A stretch of 64,000 nt of DNA, from positions 62,001-126,000 of the forward strand of contig NZ_CP011797.1 of NCBI RefSeq assembly GCF_002795845.1, written 5' to 3'. This document shows positions 19,392-27,309 of this stretch, piece by piece. The stretch comes from Reinekea forsetii. Its GTDB lineage: Bacteria > Pseudomonadota > Gammaproteobacteria > Pseudomonadales > Natronospirillaceae. Each line of letters opens with the position of its first letter. Position 1 is the stretch's first letter. The notes beneath the pieces were generated by a model. It ran no database searches, was not told the DNA's origin, and saw only the letters and a program-made list of their open reading frames with translations. The position numbers and the translations under genes are program-made.

Positions 19392-19742
19392 ATGACCGAT
19401 TGTTTGTTTTGTCGTATCGTGGCCGGTGAAATTCCGGCCAACAAGGTCTACGAAGACAGTCAACTGATTGGCTTTTGGGATATTGCGCCCAAGGCGCCGG
19501 TGCATGTGCTGCTGATTCCCAAGCAACATATCACCAGCTTATATCATATGAATGATAGCAATCAGGGGCTAATTCAGGCCATGATAGTGGCCGCACCGGT
19601 GTTAGCCCAGGAAATGGGTTTGGCGGAGGGTTTTCGCTTGATTGCCAACACCGGTGAAGCTTGTGGTCAAACGGTGCACCATGTGCACTTTCATATTTTA
19701 GGCAGCTTTACCGACGCCGGTGATACCGGGTTTCCAGCATAG
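19392..19742 (+). CDS. HIT family nucleotide hydrolase (HinT-like)
   Basis: A 116-residue histidine-triad protein. The catalytic HxHxH appears in [13 protein letters not shown] near residues 98-110, and the N-terminus [20 protein letters not shown] is typical of HinT, which hydrolyses purine nucleoside phosphoramidates. The ATG at 19392 is chosen over an upstream in-frame start at 19293 because a G-rich Shine-Dalgarno (GGGGGAG) precedes it and the family begins there. The HisE-HIT-TatA order is the one found in pseudomonads. Confidence 0.93.
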   Translation: MTDCLFCRIVAGEIPANKVYEDSQLIGFWDIAPKAPVHVLLIPKQHITSLYHMNDSNQGLIQAMIVAAPVLAQEMGLAEGFRLIANTGEACGQTVHHVHFHILGSFTDAGDTGFPA

Positions 19743-19765
19743 TTTTACTCAGCGAGGACGTGACA

Positions 19766-20020
19766 ATGGGTTTTGGTGGTATTTCAATTTGGCAAATGTT
19801 GATCGTGTTAGCGATCGTAATTCTAGTGTTCGGCACCAAGCGCCTGAAAAATCTCGGCGGTGATGTCGGCGGCGCGATTAAGAGCTTTAAAAGTGCAATG
19901 ACCGAAGGTGATAAGGCAGAGGAAAAGAAGACGCCGGACTCCCTGGAAAAGAAAGACAGCGGCGACGCCAATTTCTCTGAAGTCAAAGCCGACGAAAAAT
20001 CAACAGTTGAAGACAAGTAG
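19766..20020 (+). CDS. tatA: Sec-independent protein translocase subunit TatA
   Basis: An 84-residue protein with one N-terminal membrane helix (about residues 4-21, [18 protein letters not shown]), the TatA hinge [14 protein letters not shown], an amphipathic helix and a charged C-terminal tail. It forms the pore-like assembly of the twin-arginine export system. ATG at 19766 is preferred over GTG at 19760: GAGG at 19754-19757 is 8 bases from the ATG but only 2 from the GTG. A strong hairpin lies between it and tatB. Confidence 0.94.
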   Translation: MGFGGISIWQMLIVLAIVILVFGTKRLKNLGGDVGGAIKSFKSAMTEGDKAEEKKTPDSLEKKDSGDANFSEVKADEKSTVEDK

Positions 20021-20044
20021 TTTTTCGTTTTGGTAACTCGTTAA

Positions 20045-20060
20045 GGGTGCCTTGGCACCC
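20045..20060 (+). repeat. Hairpin between tatA and tatB
   Basis: GGGTGCC-TT-GGCACCC is a perfect inverted repeat 24 bases after the tatA stop, with no T-run after it. It could stabilise the tatA 3' end or attenuate read-through, in keeping with the need for more TatA than TatB and TatC. Confidence 0.7.
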
Positions 20061-20080
20061 AACAACGTGAGGGTAACAGG

Positions 20081-20458
20081 ATGTTTGACATTGGATTTGC
20101 CGAACTGCTGCTATTAGCGGTTATCGGGATGGTGGTGATTGGCCCGGAGCGACTGCCAGGGGTAGTGAGCACGGTAGGTCGGCTCATGGGTAAGGCGCGT
20201 CGCTTTATGACGTCGCTGCAAGGCCAGATCGAGCAAGAAATGAAGCTCGACGAATTGAATAAAAAGATTATGGCCGAGACCGAAGATCTTGATTTTACCA
20301 AAAATACCAGCAAGCCTGCCGATGACGACGAATTTGATGATGACGAAGCTGCGGTGCCCACGGTAACGCCAACTCATGACTTGCCGGAAGCACCCGGCTA
20401 TACGCCGAAGGCAGACACCCAACAGGTAGAACAGACCGATGACACCGAGAAATCCTAG
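20081..20458 (+). CDS. tatB: Sec-independent protein translocase subunit TatB
   Basis: A 125-residue protein with the TatB N-terminus MFDIGFAELLLLAVIGMVVIGPERLP, one membrane helix, an amphipathic helix (STVGRLMGKARRFMTSLQGQI) and an acidic variable tail. With TatC it forms the receptor for twin-arginine signal peptides. Start preceded by GAGGGTAACAGG. Overlaps the start of tatC by 20 bases. Confidence 0.95.
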   Translation: MFDIGFAELLLLAVIGMVVIGPERLPGVVSTVGRLMGKARRFMTSLQGQIEQEMKLDELNKKIMAETEDLDFTKNTSKPADDDEFDDDEAAVPTVTPTHDLPEAPGYTPKADTQQVEQTDDTEKS

Positions 20459-21221
20459 CCAATTTTCCATGCCCTTGGTTGAGCACTTGCGCGAACTGCG
20501 CGATCGCTTGCTGCGCAGCGTGGTCCTGATCGTCGTAATTTTTATCGGTTTGTATTTCTTTTCTGGTGACATTTACATGGTGTTGGTTGAGCCGCTTAAT
20601 ACCCTTTTGCCCGACAAGGAGAACGCGTCGCTAATTGCCACGGGTGTTGCCTCGCCCTTTTTGGTGCCACTGAAATTAGCCTTTGTGATGGCCGCCTTGC
20701 TGGCCATGCCCTATATCCTGCACCAAATTTGGGGCTTTATTGCCCCGGCGCTCTACAAGCATGAGCGCAAGCTCGCCATACCGCTCTTTATCACCAGTGT
20801 TATTCTATTTTACGCCGGTGTCGCCTTCGTCTATTTTGTTGTCTTGCCACTGGTGTTTGGTTTTTTTACGGGCGCCGGGCCAGAAGGTATCGCGATCATG
20901 CCGGATATTTCCAATGTCTTGGATTTTTGTCTAAAGATGTTTTTCTCCTTCGGGTTGGCCTTTGAAATCCCGATCGCAACCTTCTTACTGGTGCGCTCTG
21001 GGCTTGTCTCAGTCGAGTCGTTAACGACCAAAAGGCCCTATATCTTCGTCTGCTGTTTCGTGTTCGGCATGCTACTGACGCCGCCCGACGTGATCTCCCA
21101 AAGTATCTTGGCGATACCGATGTACGCCCTGTTTGAGATGGGCCTCCTGATGAGTCGCTTTTTGCCCAAAACCACTCGGGCGGACGCTGACGCTGAAAAA
21201 GAATCGGAAGCGAGCAGCTGA
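20439..21221 (+). CDS. tatC: Sec-independent protein translocase subunit TatC
   Basis: A 260-residue inner-membrane protein with six membrane helices that recognises twin-arginine signal peptides. Seen: MPLVEHLRELRDRLLRS at the N-terminus, FVPL-type segment SPFLVPLKLAFVMAALLAMPYILHQIWGFIAPALYKHE and the conserved LVRSGLVSVESL...RPYIFVCCFVFGMLLTPPDVISQ region. The acidic tail DADAEKESEASS is variable in the family. The ATG at 20439 overlaps tatB. Confidence 0.96.
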   Translation: MTPRNPSQFSMPLVEHLRELRDRLLRSVVLIVVIFIGLYFFSGDIYMVLVEPLNTLLPDKENASLIATGVASPFLVPLKLAFVMAALLAMPYILHQIWGFIAPALYKHERKLAIPLFITSVILFYAGVAFVYFVVLPLVFGFFTGAGPEGIAIMPDISNVLDFCLKMFFSFGLAFEIPIATFLLVRSGLVSVESLTTKRPYIFVCCFVFGMLLTPPDVISQSILAIPMYALFEMGLLMSRFLPKTTRADADAEKESEASS

Positions 21222-21290
21222 TTTTCGGCAAGCTAAGCGCTAAAGTCTAATAGGCCTAGGCTGCTTAGACTCATATCCCACGAGTAGAGC

Positions 21291-21342
21291 CCCCCATTTG
21301 ACTAACAATTTTGGTGCTACACAATGGGTAGTCAAATGGGGG
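21291..21342. repeat. 14-bp perfect inverted repeat between tatC and aroE
   Basis: CCCCCATTTGACTA and TAGTCAAATGGGGG are perfect reverse complements separated by 24 bases, in the 262-bp gap between tatC and aroE. Neither side carries a T-run. The loop and right flank contain further CAATGGG/CAAATGGG/CAAAATGGG copies at about 21321, 21333 and 21372. I cannot assign it to a known element. Confidence 0.75.
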
Positions 21343-21483
21343 TACCGTGCGCCGGGAGGGCTCAGTCGTGTCAAAATGGGCGACAGGTTCGTACTCCGGA
21401 ACTACAATTTAGCCTACGGTTAAGCTAGGCAGCGGTTGCTAGGTTATTTGTTATCTGCAGCAGAATACAGAGAAGGGTCGAAA

Positions 21484-22296
21484 ATGGATCGATACGCCGT
21501 CTTAGGTCATCCAATCACGCACAGTCTGTCGCCACAGATTCATGCATTGTTTGCCCGCCAGACTAAACAGACGCTTGACTACTCAGGTATTGAGTTACCG
21601 GTCAGCAGTTTTGAAACCCGAGTGTGGCAGCTGTTTAAAGACGGCTATGCGGGCTTCAATGTCACCGTTCCGTTTAAGGGCGACGCCTTTGATTTTGTTG
21701 ATGAAATGACCGATCGGGCGCGACGTTCGCGCTCTATTAATACTCTGAAAAAATTAGCCGATGGCCGCATCTTTGGTGATACCACAGATGGCGTCGGTCT
21801 GTTGACCGATATTCGTGATCACCTGGGCTGGCCCTTGGAGCACCAAAATATTCTTTTACTCGGTGCGGGCGGCGCCGTTCGCGCGGTAATTGAACCGCTT
21901 CTAGACGCCAATCCAGCGAACCTAGTGATCGCTAACCGCAGCGCGCAAAAGGTCGAAGAACTGGCTGATGATTTCCCCGCCATATCGCCTTCAACCTTTG
22001 ACGAGCTATCCGGTCAGTTCGATATAGTAATCAACGGCACATCGGCTAGCCTCTCCGGTCAGGTGCCGCCCTTACCCGATGGTCTGATCAATGCCGGCAC
22101 CAAGTGTTACGACATGATGTATGGTAAAACTCCGACGTCTTTTTTACGCTGGTCGGCCGAAAATGACGCCCTAGCCTGTGCCGACGGATTGGGCATGTTA
22201 GTCGCTCAAGCGGCGGAAAGTTTTTACATATGGCGTGGTGTGCGACCGGACGTGGCACCGGTAATCGAAGCCCTGCGCAAGTCGCTGGCCGATTGA
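21484..22296 (+). CDS. aroE: Shikimate dehydrogenase (NADP+)
   Basis: A 270-residue enzyme that reduces 3-dehydroshikimate in aromatic amino acid synthesis. Seen: substrate-binding HSLSPQIHALFA, the catalytic lysine in NVTVPFKGDAF, the NADP-binding loop LLLGAGGAVRAV with ANRSAQKVEEL, and the C-terminal DGLGMLVAQAAESF. ATG at 21484 is used (GAAGGG upstream), giving the normal AroE N-terminus MDRYAVLGHPI. Followed 4 bases later by the SPOR-like gene, so the two probably share a transcript. Confidence 0.95.
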   Translation: MDRYAVLGHPITHSLSPQIHALFARQTKQTLDYSGIELPVSSFETRVWQLFKDGYAGFNVTVPFKGDAFDFVDEMTDRARRSRSINTLKKLADGRIFGDTTDGVGLLTDIRDHLGWPLEHQNILLLGAGGAVRAVIEPLLDANPANLVIANRSAQKVEELADDFPAISPSTFDELSGQFDIVINGTSASLSGQVPPLPDGLINAGTKCYDMMYGKTPTSFLRWSAENDALACADGLGMLVAQAAESFYIWRGVRPDVAPVIEALRKSLAD

Positions 22297-22300
22297 GCGG

Positions 22301-23329
22301 ATGATGCCTGACACCGTGCCGGAGCGGCCTGACTTTGCTATGACCGCGCTAAAAGTCTTTGGTTTCTGCGCGCCAGCAGATTCAGTTCTTGCTTGCCCAC
22401 ATCGGCTCCGCGGCCTGTTTGCAGCGGTTATCCTGGCATTGCTGGGCACCACCACCTTGGCCCATGATCGGCAGGCGTCACTTTACGCCAGCGCGGCGCC
22501 AGTCCAATTGTCGGCGCCAGGCGTCGGTTTATCGTTGGCAACAACGGTCGGCAACCGCACCGTGATCGGCGTCGGTGTGCTTTGGCCGGAACCGCGCGAG
22601 CAGGAGGACAGTGGCGCCCGACTGTCGCTGGACGCTCGGCTCTTATACAGCTCTGAGCGGGATACCCATTGGTATCCTCAGATTGGCCTTGTCTGGCTGC
22701 CATCCAAGCCAACAGTGCAGGGCTGGGCGGGCATCGGTTTTCAGCGTCAATGGACGCCCGAAGTGGGCTTCTTTGCCGAGACCTTGTGGCAACCCAGTGA
22801 GAGTCAGTATCGGCTCCAAGTTGGTCTGCGTATTTGGCTGGATAGTTTTTCATCGCTCGACGCTCGCGTGCGCGCAGCCGATCCGGTCGGGGTCGTTTAT
22901 GAAGGCGGTCGCATCATGGTCCAGGCTAGCGATGAGGTCGAGGAACTCGATGTGAGCGCGAGCGCAGCCCAGATGACGGCCATACAGGCCCGGCCGGTGT
23001 CCCTGGCCACGGTGGCGCCTGCCCCGGTTGACCAGCCAAAGTCCACGCAGAGCGCGAATGCGCCTGCCTCAGGGGCTATCGCGCTAGTCAGCCAAGCAGA
23101 CACCTGGTATTTGCAGCTGGGACTTTTCCGACAAGTTGCATCGATTAAACCATTGGTCGAGGATCCGCGTCTCGACGTCTATCAAAGCCAGTTGATCCGT
23201 TGGTATGATGTGTCCGTTTCGGGTACTCGAGTACTGTTGGGCCCGTTGAGTCGAGCCCAAGCGACCCGCCTCAAGGCGACGTTGCGCAGCCAGGAGCTGA
23301 GCAGTTTTCTCTATCAACGGCCCAATTAA
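22301..23329 (+). CDS. Envelope protein with C-terminal SPOR-like domain
   Basis: A 342-residue protein. A hydrophobic segment at about residues 37-53 (GLFAAVILALLGTTTLA) looks like a signal peptide with an unusually long 35-residue leading region. Residues 60-185 alternate polar and hydrophobic residues with many aromatics (WYPQIGLVWLP, WAGIGFQRQW, LQVGLRIWLD), suggestive of an outer-membrane-type beta structure. Residues about 266-340 (WYLQLGLFRQVASIKPLVED to the end) resemble a SPOR domain, which binds denuded septal peptidoglycan. Function unknown; an envelope or division-site role is inference. It begins 4 bases after aroE. Confidence 0.65.
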   Translation: MMPDTVPERPDFAMTALKVFGFCAPADSVLACPHRLRGLFAAVILALLGTTTLAHDRQASLYASAAPVQLSAPGVGLSLATTVGNRTVIGVGVLWPEPREQEDSGARLSLDARLLYSSERDTHWYPQIGLVWLPSKPTVQGWAGIGFQRQWTPEVGFFAETLWQPSESQYRLQVGLRIWLDSFSSLDARVRAADPVGVVYEGGRIMVQASDEVEELDVSASAAQMTAIQARPVSLATVAPAPVDQPKSTQSANAPASGAIALVSQADTWYLQLGLFRQVASIKPLVEDPRLDVYQSQLIRWYDVSVSGTRVLLGPLSRAQATRLKATLRSQELSSFLYQRPN

Positions 23330-23380
23330 ACGGTTCAATCCATGGCTTGCCGTTCACCCATGCCACCTCAGGAGCACCCG

Positions 23381-24265
23381 ATGTCTAGACGTTTAAAATG
23401 GTTTATTGCGTTTGACCTTATCGTCATAGGCATCCTGTTGATTGTCTATTTCGCACCCCTGGGTGAGCAACGACCGGCCATCAGCACTGCGGGAGATGCA
23501 TTGCTGGGTCAGGAGCTGTTACACAGTGCCGGATGCATCGCTTGCCACAGCCAGGAAGGGGGGCCGGCGATGGCCGGTGGTCCCCGTTTGGACACGCCGT
23601 TTGGCGATTTTTATGCACCCAATATTAGTTCCAGCCTAAGCCATGGCATTGGCGCCTGGAGTTTGGTGGAATTTGAAGCCGCCCTGCGGCAGGGGGTTAG
23701 CCCGGCCGGATTACCCTACTACCCGGCCTTCCCCTTCGCCAGTTATCGCAGCCTGACGGATGCGGATGTCGTGCATCTCTATCAGGCGCTGCTTGCGACA
23801 GAACCGGTAGATCAGGCCTCCGAGCCGCATCGGTTGGCCTTCCCCTTCAATATTCGCCTTGGCTTAAAGCCTTGGCGTTGGTTGTTTGCGACCACCCGGT
23901 CGTTAGAAATCGATCAGGGTAGCGAACTCGGGCGCGGCCGCTATTTGGTCGACGCAGTCGGCCACTGCGGCGAGTGCCACAATCCGCGCAACAGCCTGGG
24001 CGCCTTTATACCGCCTTACCTTGGGGGCAATAGTCTGATCCCGGGCGGCGTTGGCGCCCCGCCTATTCATGGTGCCGCCCTCTTGGCACGGGATTGGACC
24101 GCAGACGACATAAGCTACTTTCTCGCCGATGGCTTGCTACCCGATGGCGATGTGGTGGGCGGTAGCATGGTGGAGGTAATCGAAATGGGTACCAGTCATT
24201 TGAACCAAACTGATCGCGATGCCATTGCGGCCTATCTGCTGTCGTTGGTGCCACGCGGGCGCTGA
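23381..24265 (+). CDS. Diheme c-type cytochrome, membrane anchored
   Basis: A 294-residue protein with an N-terminal anchor (residues 6-26) and two heme c sites: C52-x-x-C55-H56 (CIACH) and C196-x-x-C199-H200 (CGECH). The first domain has the FYAPNISSSLSHGIGAWSLVEF region found in the cytochrome subunits of alcohol/gluconate-type dehydrogenases, which pass electrons to the respiratory chain. No dehydrogenase gene is adjacent, so the donor is unknown. ATG at 23381 is supported by AGGAG at 23370-23374; the frame is open further upstream. Confidence 0.85.
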   Translation: MSRRLKWFIAFDLIVIGILLIVYFAPLGEQRPAISTAGDALLGQELLHSAGCIACHSQEGGPAMAGGPRLDTPFGDFYAPNISSSLSHGIGAWSLVEFEAALRQGVSPAGLPYYPAFPFASYRSLTDADVVHLYQALLATEPVDQASEPHRLAFPFNIRLGLKPWRWLFATTRSLEIDQGSELGRGRYLVDAVGHCGECHNPRNSLGAFIPPYLGGNSLIPGGVGAPPIHGAALLARDWTADDISYFLADGLLPDGDVVGGSMVEVIEMGTSHLNQTDRDAIAAYLLSLVPRGR

Positions 24266-24337
24266 GCTCCAGCAAGGGGTTTTGACAAGCGCTCGATGAT
24301 CGGGCCGAATAGGCCCATTGACCACAGGAATATTATT

Positions 24338-24697
24338 ATGAACAATTTGCAGACCTTGCTCGCAGCGGTCTATGACCAGCCGGACAGGCTCGTCTTTACC
24401 GAGGTGTTGGCCGCAATTGACACCGAGTTTGATTTTACCGCGACGGCTTTCAGCAATGGCGAATTACGCAATTCGGCACTGGAAAACCAAGGCTCATGCC
24501 GAGTGCTGAGTTTTGCGCATCAGGCTGGCTTGTCCGAGATTCACACCCTGAGCCTATTTGCCGAACACTATCGGTCGGTCTTGTCCGATCCGCAGGGTGA
24601 CAATCACGCCAATATCCGGCAGTTTATGCAGCGGGGTTGGCGCGGTGTCAGCTTTGCACAGACGCCATTGGTGAAGCGGGCAGCTAACACGGACTGA
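24338..24697 (+). CDS. HopJ type III effector family protein
   Basis: A 119-residue soluble protein with the HopJ-family pattern: FDFTATAFSNGELRNSALENQGSC-type central region, LSFAHQAGLSEIHTLSLFAEHYR and a C-terminal DNHANIRQFMQRGWRGVSF. Despite the name, relatives are widespread in free-living gammaproteobacteria without type III systems and their function is not known. No type III secretion genes are seen here. The ATG at 24338 gives the family length; an upstream in-frame start at 24296 lacks a ribosome-binding site. Confidence 0.85.
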   Translation: MNNLQTLLAAVYDQPDRLVFTEVLAAIDTEFDFTATAFSNGELRNSALENQGSCRVLSFAHQAGLSEIHTLSLFAEHYRSVLSDPQGDNHANIRQFMQRGWRGVSFAQTPLVKRAANTD

Positions 24698-24708
24698 GCG
24701 AGTCAGGT

Positions 24709-25728
24709 TTAACGAACGTCGTTTAGCGTCATATACACCAGGGTTTGGTTCAGCAGCTGATAGGCTATTTCGCCAAAGGTAATGGGCCCGGTGATGTGGC
24801 CGGTTTTCTTTCCTTCCAATTCGGAATACAAGAAGTTCAGAATGCAATTGCATGAAAAGGCAATGTTCGCAGTGTCATTCTTCTTCACGGCCTGATCGAA
24901 GGCCTGAACATAATCCGGCACCGGCGTGGCAAAGCGATAGCTTACGCCCTTAAACACTGGGGCATAGAGCTCGACCTGGCCAGTATTGGCATGGATCTGT
25001 TGTATGCTGACATTCACCTTGATACCAGAATAATCGGCAACCAATGGCAGGCGGGTATCCAAACCTTGGCCGGCGATGTAATCCGCTAAGCTGCTGGGAA
25101 CCCCATCAATCAGACAGTCTTTGACTGAAAAATCTGTCGTTGGGAATTCGATAACCGGTCCCGCACCCTCCTCGAACAGATTAATAATACTCACATTGGC
25201 ACTTTGGCTGTCCGGTAAGGGCACATGGATCGCGACCGCCTGCTGGCTTATTAGCACACCGCCGCTTGGACCAAAGGCGACCTGAGCCGCACTGCCGTCA
25301 TTCAAGTGGAAGCCTGAAATCCAACCCACGATGGGGGTGAAAAACATATTGGCGAACTCCGGTGCATTTTGGGCGTAATTCAAGTGCACCTGCGATGCCG
25401 CCGGCAATATCAGCAATGTAAAACCATGGGGTGGGGCATCCTGGGCAATGCGGGCAATGGTATTGTTATCGTAGACGGTGATGCGCGGTGGATTATGTTG
25501 TTGGGTGCCATTTATGGTGTGAACGAAGAGTTGTTCGCGGCTAACCTTGCCGCCGTCCCTGTCCATAAAATAGGGAATGGTGCCACCGATCCAATTCCCG
25601 GCGGGCAACTGTGCCAGCAGGCTTTCATCACCCGCAATGGACATAAATTCACCCTGCTGAATTTTTAAGATTACCGTGGCCAGGTCGAACATTTGGCTAT
25701 CGAGATTGATTTTGACTTGATTTGACAT
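24709..25728 (-). CDS. Unknown protein with FIST-like C-terminus
   Basis: A 339-residue soluble protein, no signal peptide. The N-terminal segment reads AGDESLLAQLPAGNWIGGTIPYFM (about residues 32-55). The last 50 residues (SCNCILNF at 292-299 and GPITFGEIAYQLLNQTLVYMTL at 314-335) resemble the C-terminal part of FIST sensory domains (C-x-gR...G..t.GEIa...hnqT). FIST proteins are thought to bind small ligands such as amino acids for signalling. I recall similar proteins annotated only as DUFs. Start supported by AGGA 7 bases upstream. It lies 13 bases after the repeat-containing gene and is surely co-transcribed with it. Confidence 0.6.
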   Translation of the reverse strand: MSNQVKINLDSQMFDLATVILKIQQGEFMSIAGDESLLAQLPAGNWIGGTIPYFMDRDGGKVSREQLFVHTINGTQQHNPPRITVYDNNTIARIAQDAPPHGFTLLILPAASQVHLNYAQNAPEFANMFFTPIVGWISGFHLNDGSAAQVAFGPSGGVLISQQAVAIHVPLPDSQSANVSIINLFEEGAGPVIEFPTTDFSVKDCLIDGVPSSLADYIAGQGLDTRLPLVADYSGIKVNVSIQQIHANTGQVELYAPVFKGVSYRFATPVPDYVQAFDQAVKKNDTANIAFSCNCILNFLYSELEGKKTGHITGPITFGEIAYQLLNQTLVYMTLNDVR

Positions 25729-25741
25729 TGGGTCATCCTAA

Positions 25742-27064
25742 TTATTGGTTTGCCGCCAGGCGGTTAATAAGGCTAATTTCATCCGACATCGTCTGAGCAT
25801 TATGGATAAAGAAACTGTGTAATTGTTCAATATTAAGCGGGTCACGATTGCGTCGATAACTGCTTTTCAAGCGCGACAAGAGCAGTCGGTAATTTATTTT
25901 TTCCGAATTAAGTAGGCCATCGTCTAGCAATAAATGTTTCCATATATTGTCGGTAACCGGTGGCAATTGAATGCGCGTCTGATCCTGTTGCTGTCCCAGC
26001 AGCTCGGTTAACAGGCGCAGCTCGGGAATTAGGTTGCGGGCATTGTGTTTAAAGAAGAGTTGCAGGTTGCGGACTATATCCAAACGCTCATATTCATCAT
26101 AGGTCAGCAGGTAGCTCCGACTGTTTCGGGCGAGACTCAGACGCAGCGCCATATTTTGGCTCTCCAAGTCCAGTTCGCCGGTGAGCAATTGGTGCCATAA
26201 GGGGTTCTTGGTGCCAGGCAGCACTAGGCGATTTCTTGCGCCACCATTGGGGTTGGTATGGGCATTCGGCTGATTCTCCGAAGCCCCCAGTATTTTAAAT
26301 TCCTGCTGCAGTTGCTGGGCATGACGAATAAAAAAAGTGCGCAACTCGGCAACCGATTTTTGCATAACCTGGCCACTGTTGGGATTCTTGTGAACCTCAA
26401 GTTTTAATCGCGACAACAGTAATTTCAGCGGCAGCAGGCGCGTGGTGAGTTTTAGTTGATCGGTTAATACCTGGCGCCAAATTGGATTGGATTCCAGCGG
26501 CAATAGGGCGATGTTGTGCGGCGTCTGCTGGCCGCCCGTCATATCGCGCACCTCGCCCTCGACCAAGCCGAGGCCAATGCCGAGCAGGCCACTGATCATC
26601 TCGGGGCTGAGATTGCGCGAGAAAGCGATATGGATGGTATCGGCCAGTTCGCGCGTAATGGTCTTGTGCTCCTCACCGAGAAAGGCCGGTGGACGATTGG
26701 CCGACATGTCTGCCAACTCAGCCTGGCTGAGGGTTGCTTCGATATAGGTGTTTACATGACCGAAGCGGATATGTTGCCAACGATGTATTACCTGTGGACC
26801 TTTTTTGTTGCCAGTTAGGAAGCCAAAAATATTTTTCTCAGGCTGCTTTTCAACGATAAAGGTCAGTGAATTGGAATCGCTGGCCAATTCAATGTCTTTA
26901 ATAATCCAGGGGGAATAGAGCCCAAGCAATTGGGCCAGATCGTGAGTCTTTAAACTGTCCATAGTTTTTACCTGCCAGCTACCGTATAGGTTGGGAGTTT
27001 CTACTGCCTGTTCCAACGGGTTATTTGCCGCCTTACAGTAACTTCTTGAAAAGTCATATTCCAT
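25742..27064 (-). CDS. Unknown protein: ISL3-transposase-like N-terminus plus three internal repeats
   Basis: A 440-residue soluble protein. Residues about 40-112 (LLGLYSPWIIKDIEL...LTFIVE...HRWQHIRFGHVNTYIEATL) follow the pattern of the N-terminal domain of ISL3 transposases (ALGL..PW.V..V..D....L.I.........WRHL.F....YL.AR), but all the zinc-binding cysteines are missing. Three repeats of about 70 residues follow at 187-259, 280-353 and 366-434, each with NP/N-I/L-W-x-x-L-L, a leucine-rich helix with R-L-x-L-S/A-R, and F-F-I/K-x-H-A/N-A...E...L. The start may instead be M35 (26962). More AT-rich by eye than flanking genes. Function unknown. Confidence 0.6.
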   Translation of the reverse strand: MEYDFSRSYCKAANNPLEQAVETPNLYGSWQVKTMDSLKTHDLAQLLGLYSPWIIKDIELASDSNSLTFIVEKQPEKNIFGFLTGNKKGPQVIHRWQHIRFGHVNTYIEATLSQAELADMSANRPPAFLGEEHKTITRELADTIHIAFSRNLSPEMISGLLGIGLGLVEGEVRDMTGGQQTPHNIALLPLESNPIWRQVLTDQLKLTTRLLPLKLLLSRLKLEVHKNPNSGQVMQKSVAELRTFFIRHAQQLQQEFKILGASENQPNAHTNPNGGARNRLVLPGTKNPLWHQLLTGELDLESQNMALRLSLARNSRSYLLTYDEYERLDIVRNLQLFFKHNARNLIPELRLLTELLGQQQDQTRIQLPPVTDNIWKHLLLDDGLLNSEKINYRLLLSRLKSSYRRNRDPLNIEQLHSFFIHNAQTMSDEISLINRLAANQ

Positions 27065-27309
27065 ACGCTTAAGGGGTCAAAAATATTTTCAAAATGAACA
27101 CAGTACGAAGGATCTGTTGCTCGGCTCAATGGGTGTTTAATTAATTTCAATATTATTGACCTAGCTCACAAAGTGATTAGGGTTCCAAATTTCACTCGGG
27201 GTGCATTTACCTGCTCAGCATCCGCCAACCCGGTGCCGCAACTAACGGTAAAGCTGTCGCGCTCGGTCAGGGGTGGTTACAATGCTCTTTTTCGTAACCG
27301 GACCAAGTC

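Noticed and set aside
21291-21342. Integron attC site
   Set aside because: The arms are long and perfect without the attC core boxes or bulged bases, and no integrase or cassettes are nearby.
24338-24697. Evidence for a type III secretion system
   Set aside because: The HopJ name is historical; relatives are common in bacteria without type III secretion and no such genes are in the window.
25742-27064. Intact ISL3 insertion sequence
   Set aside because: Only an N-terminal domain resembles the transposase; there is no catalytic DDE domain, no zinc cysteines and no terminal inverted repeats.
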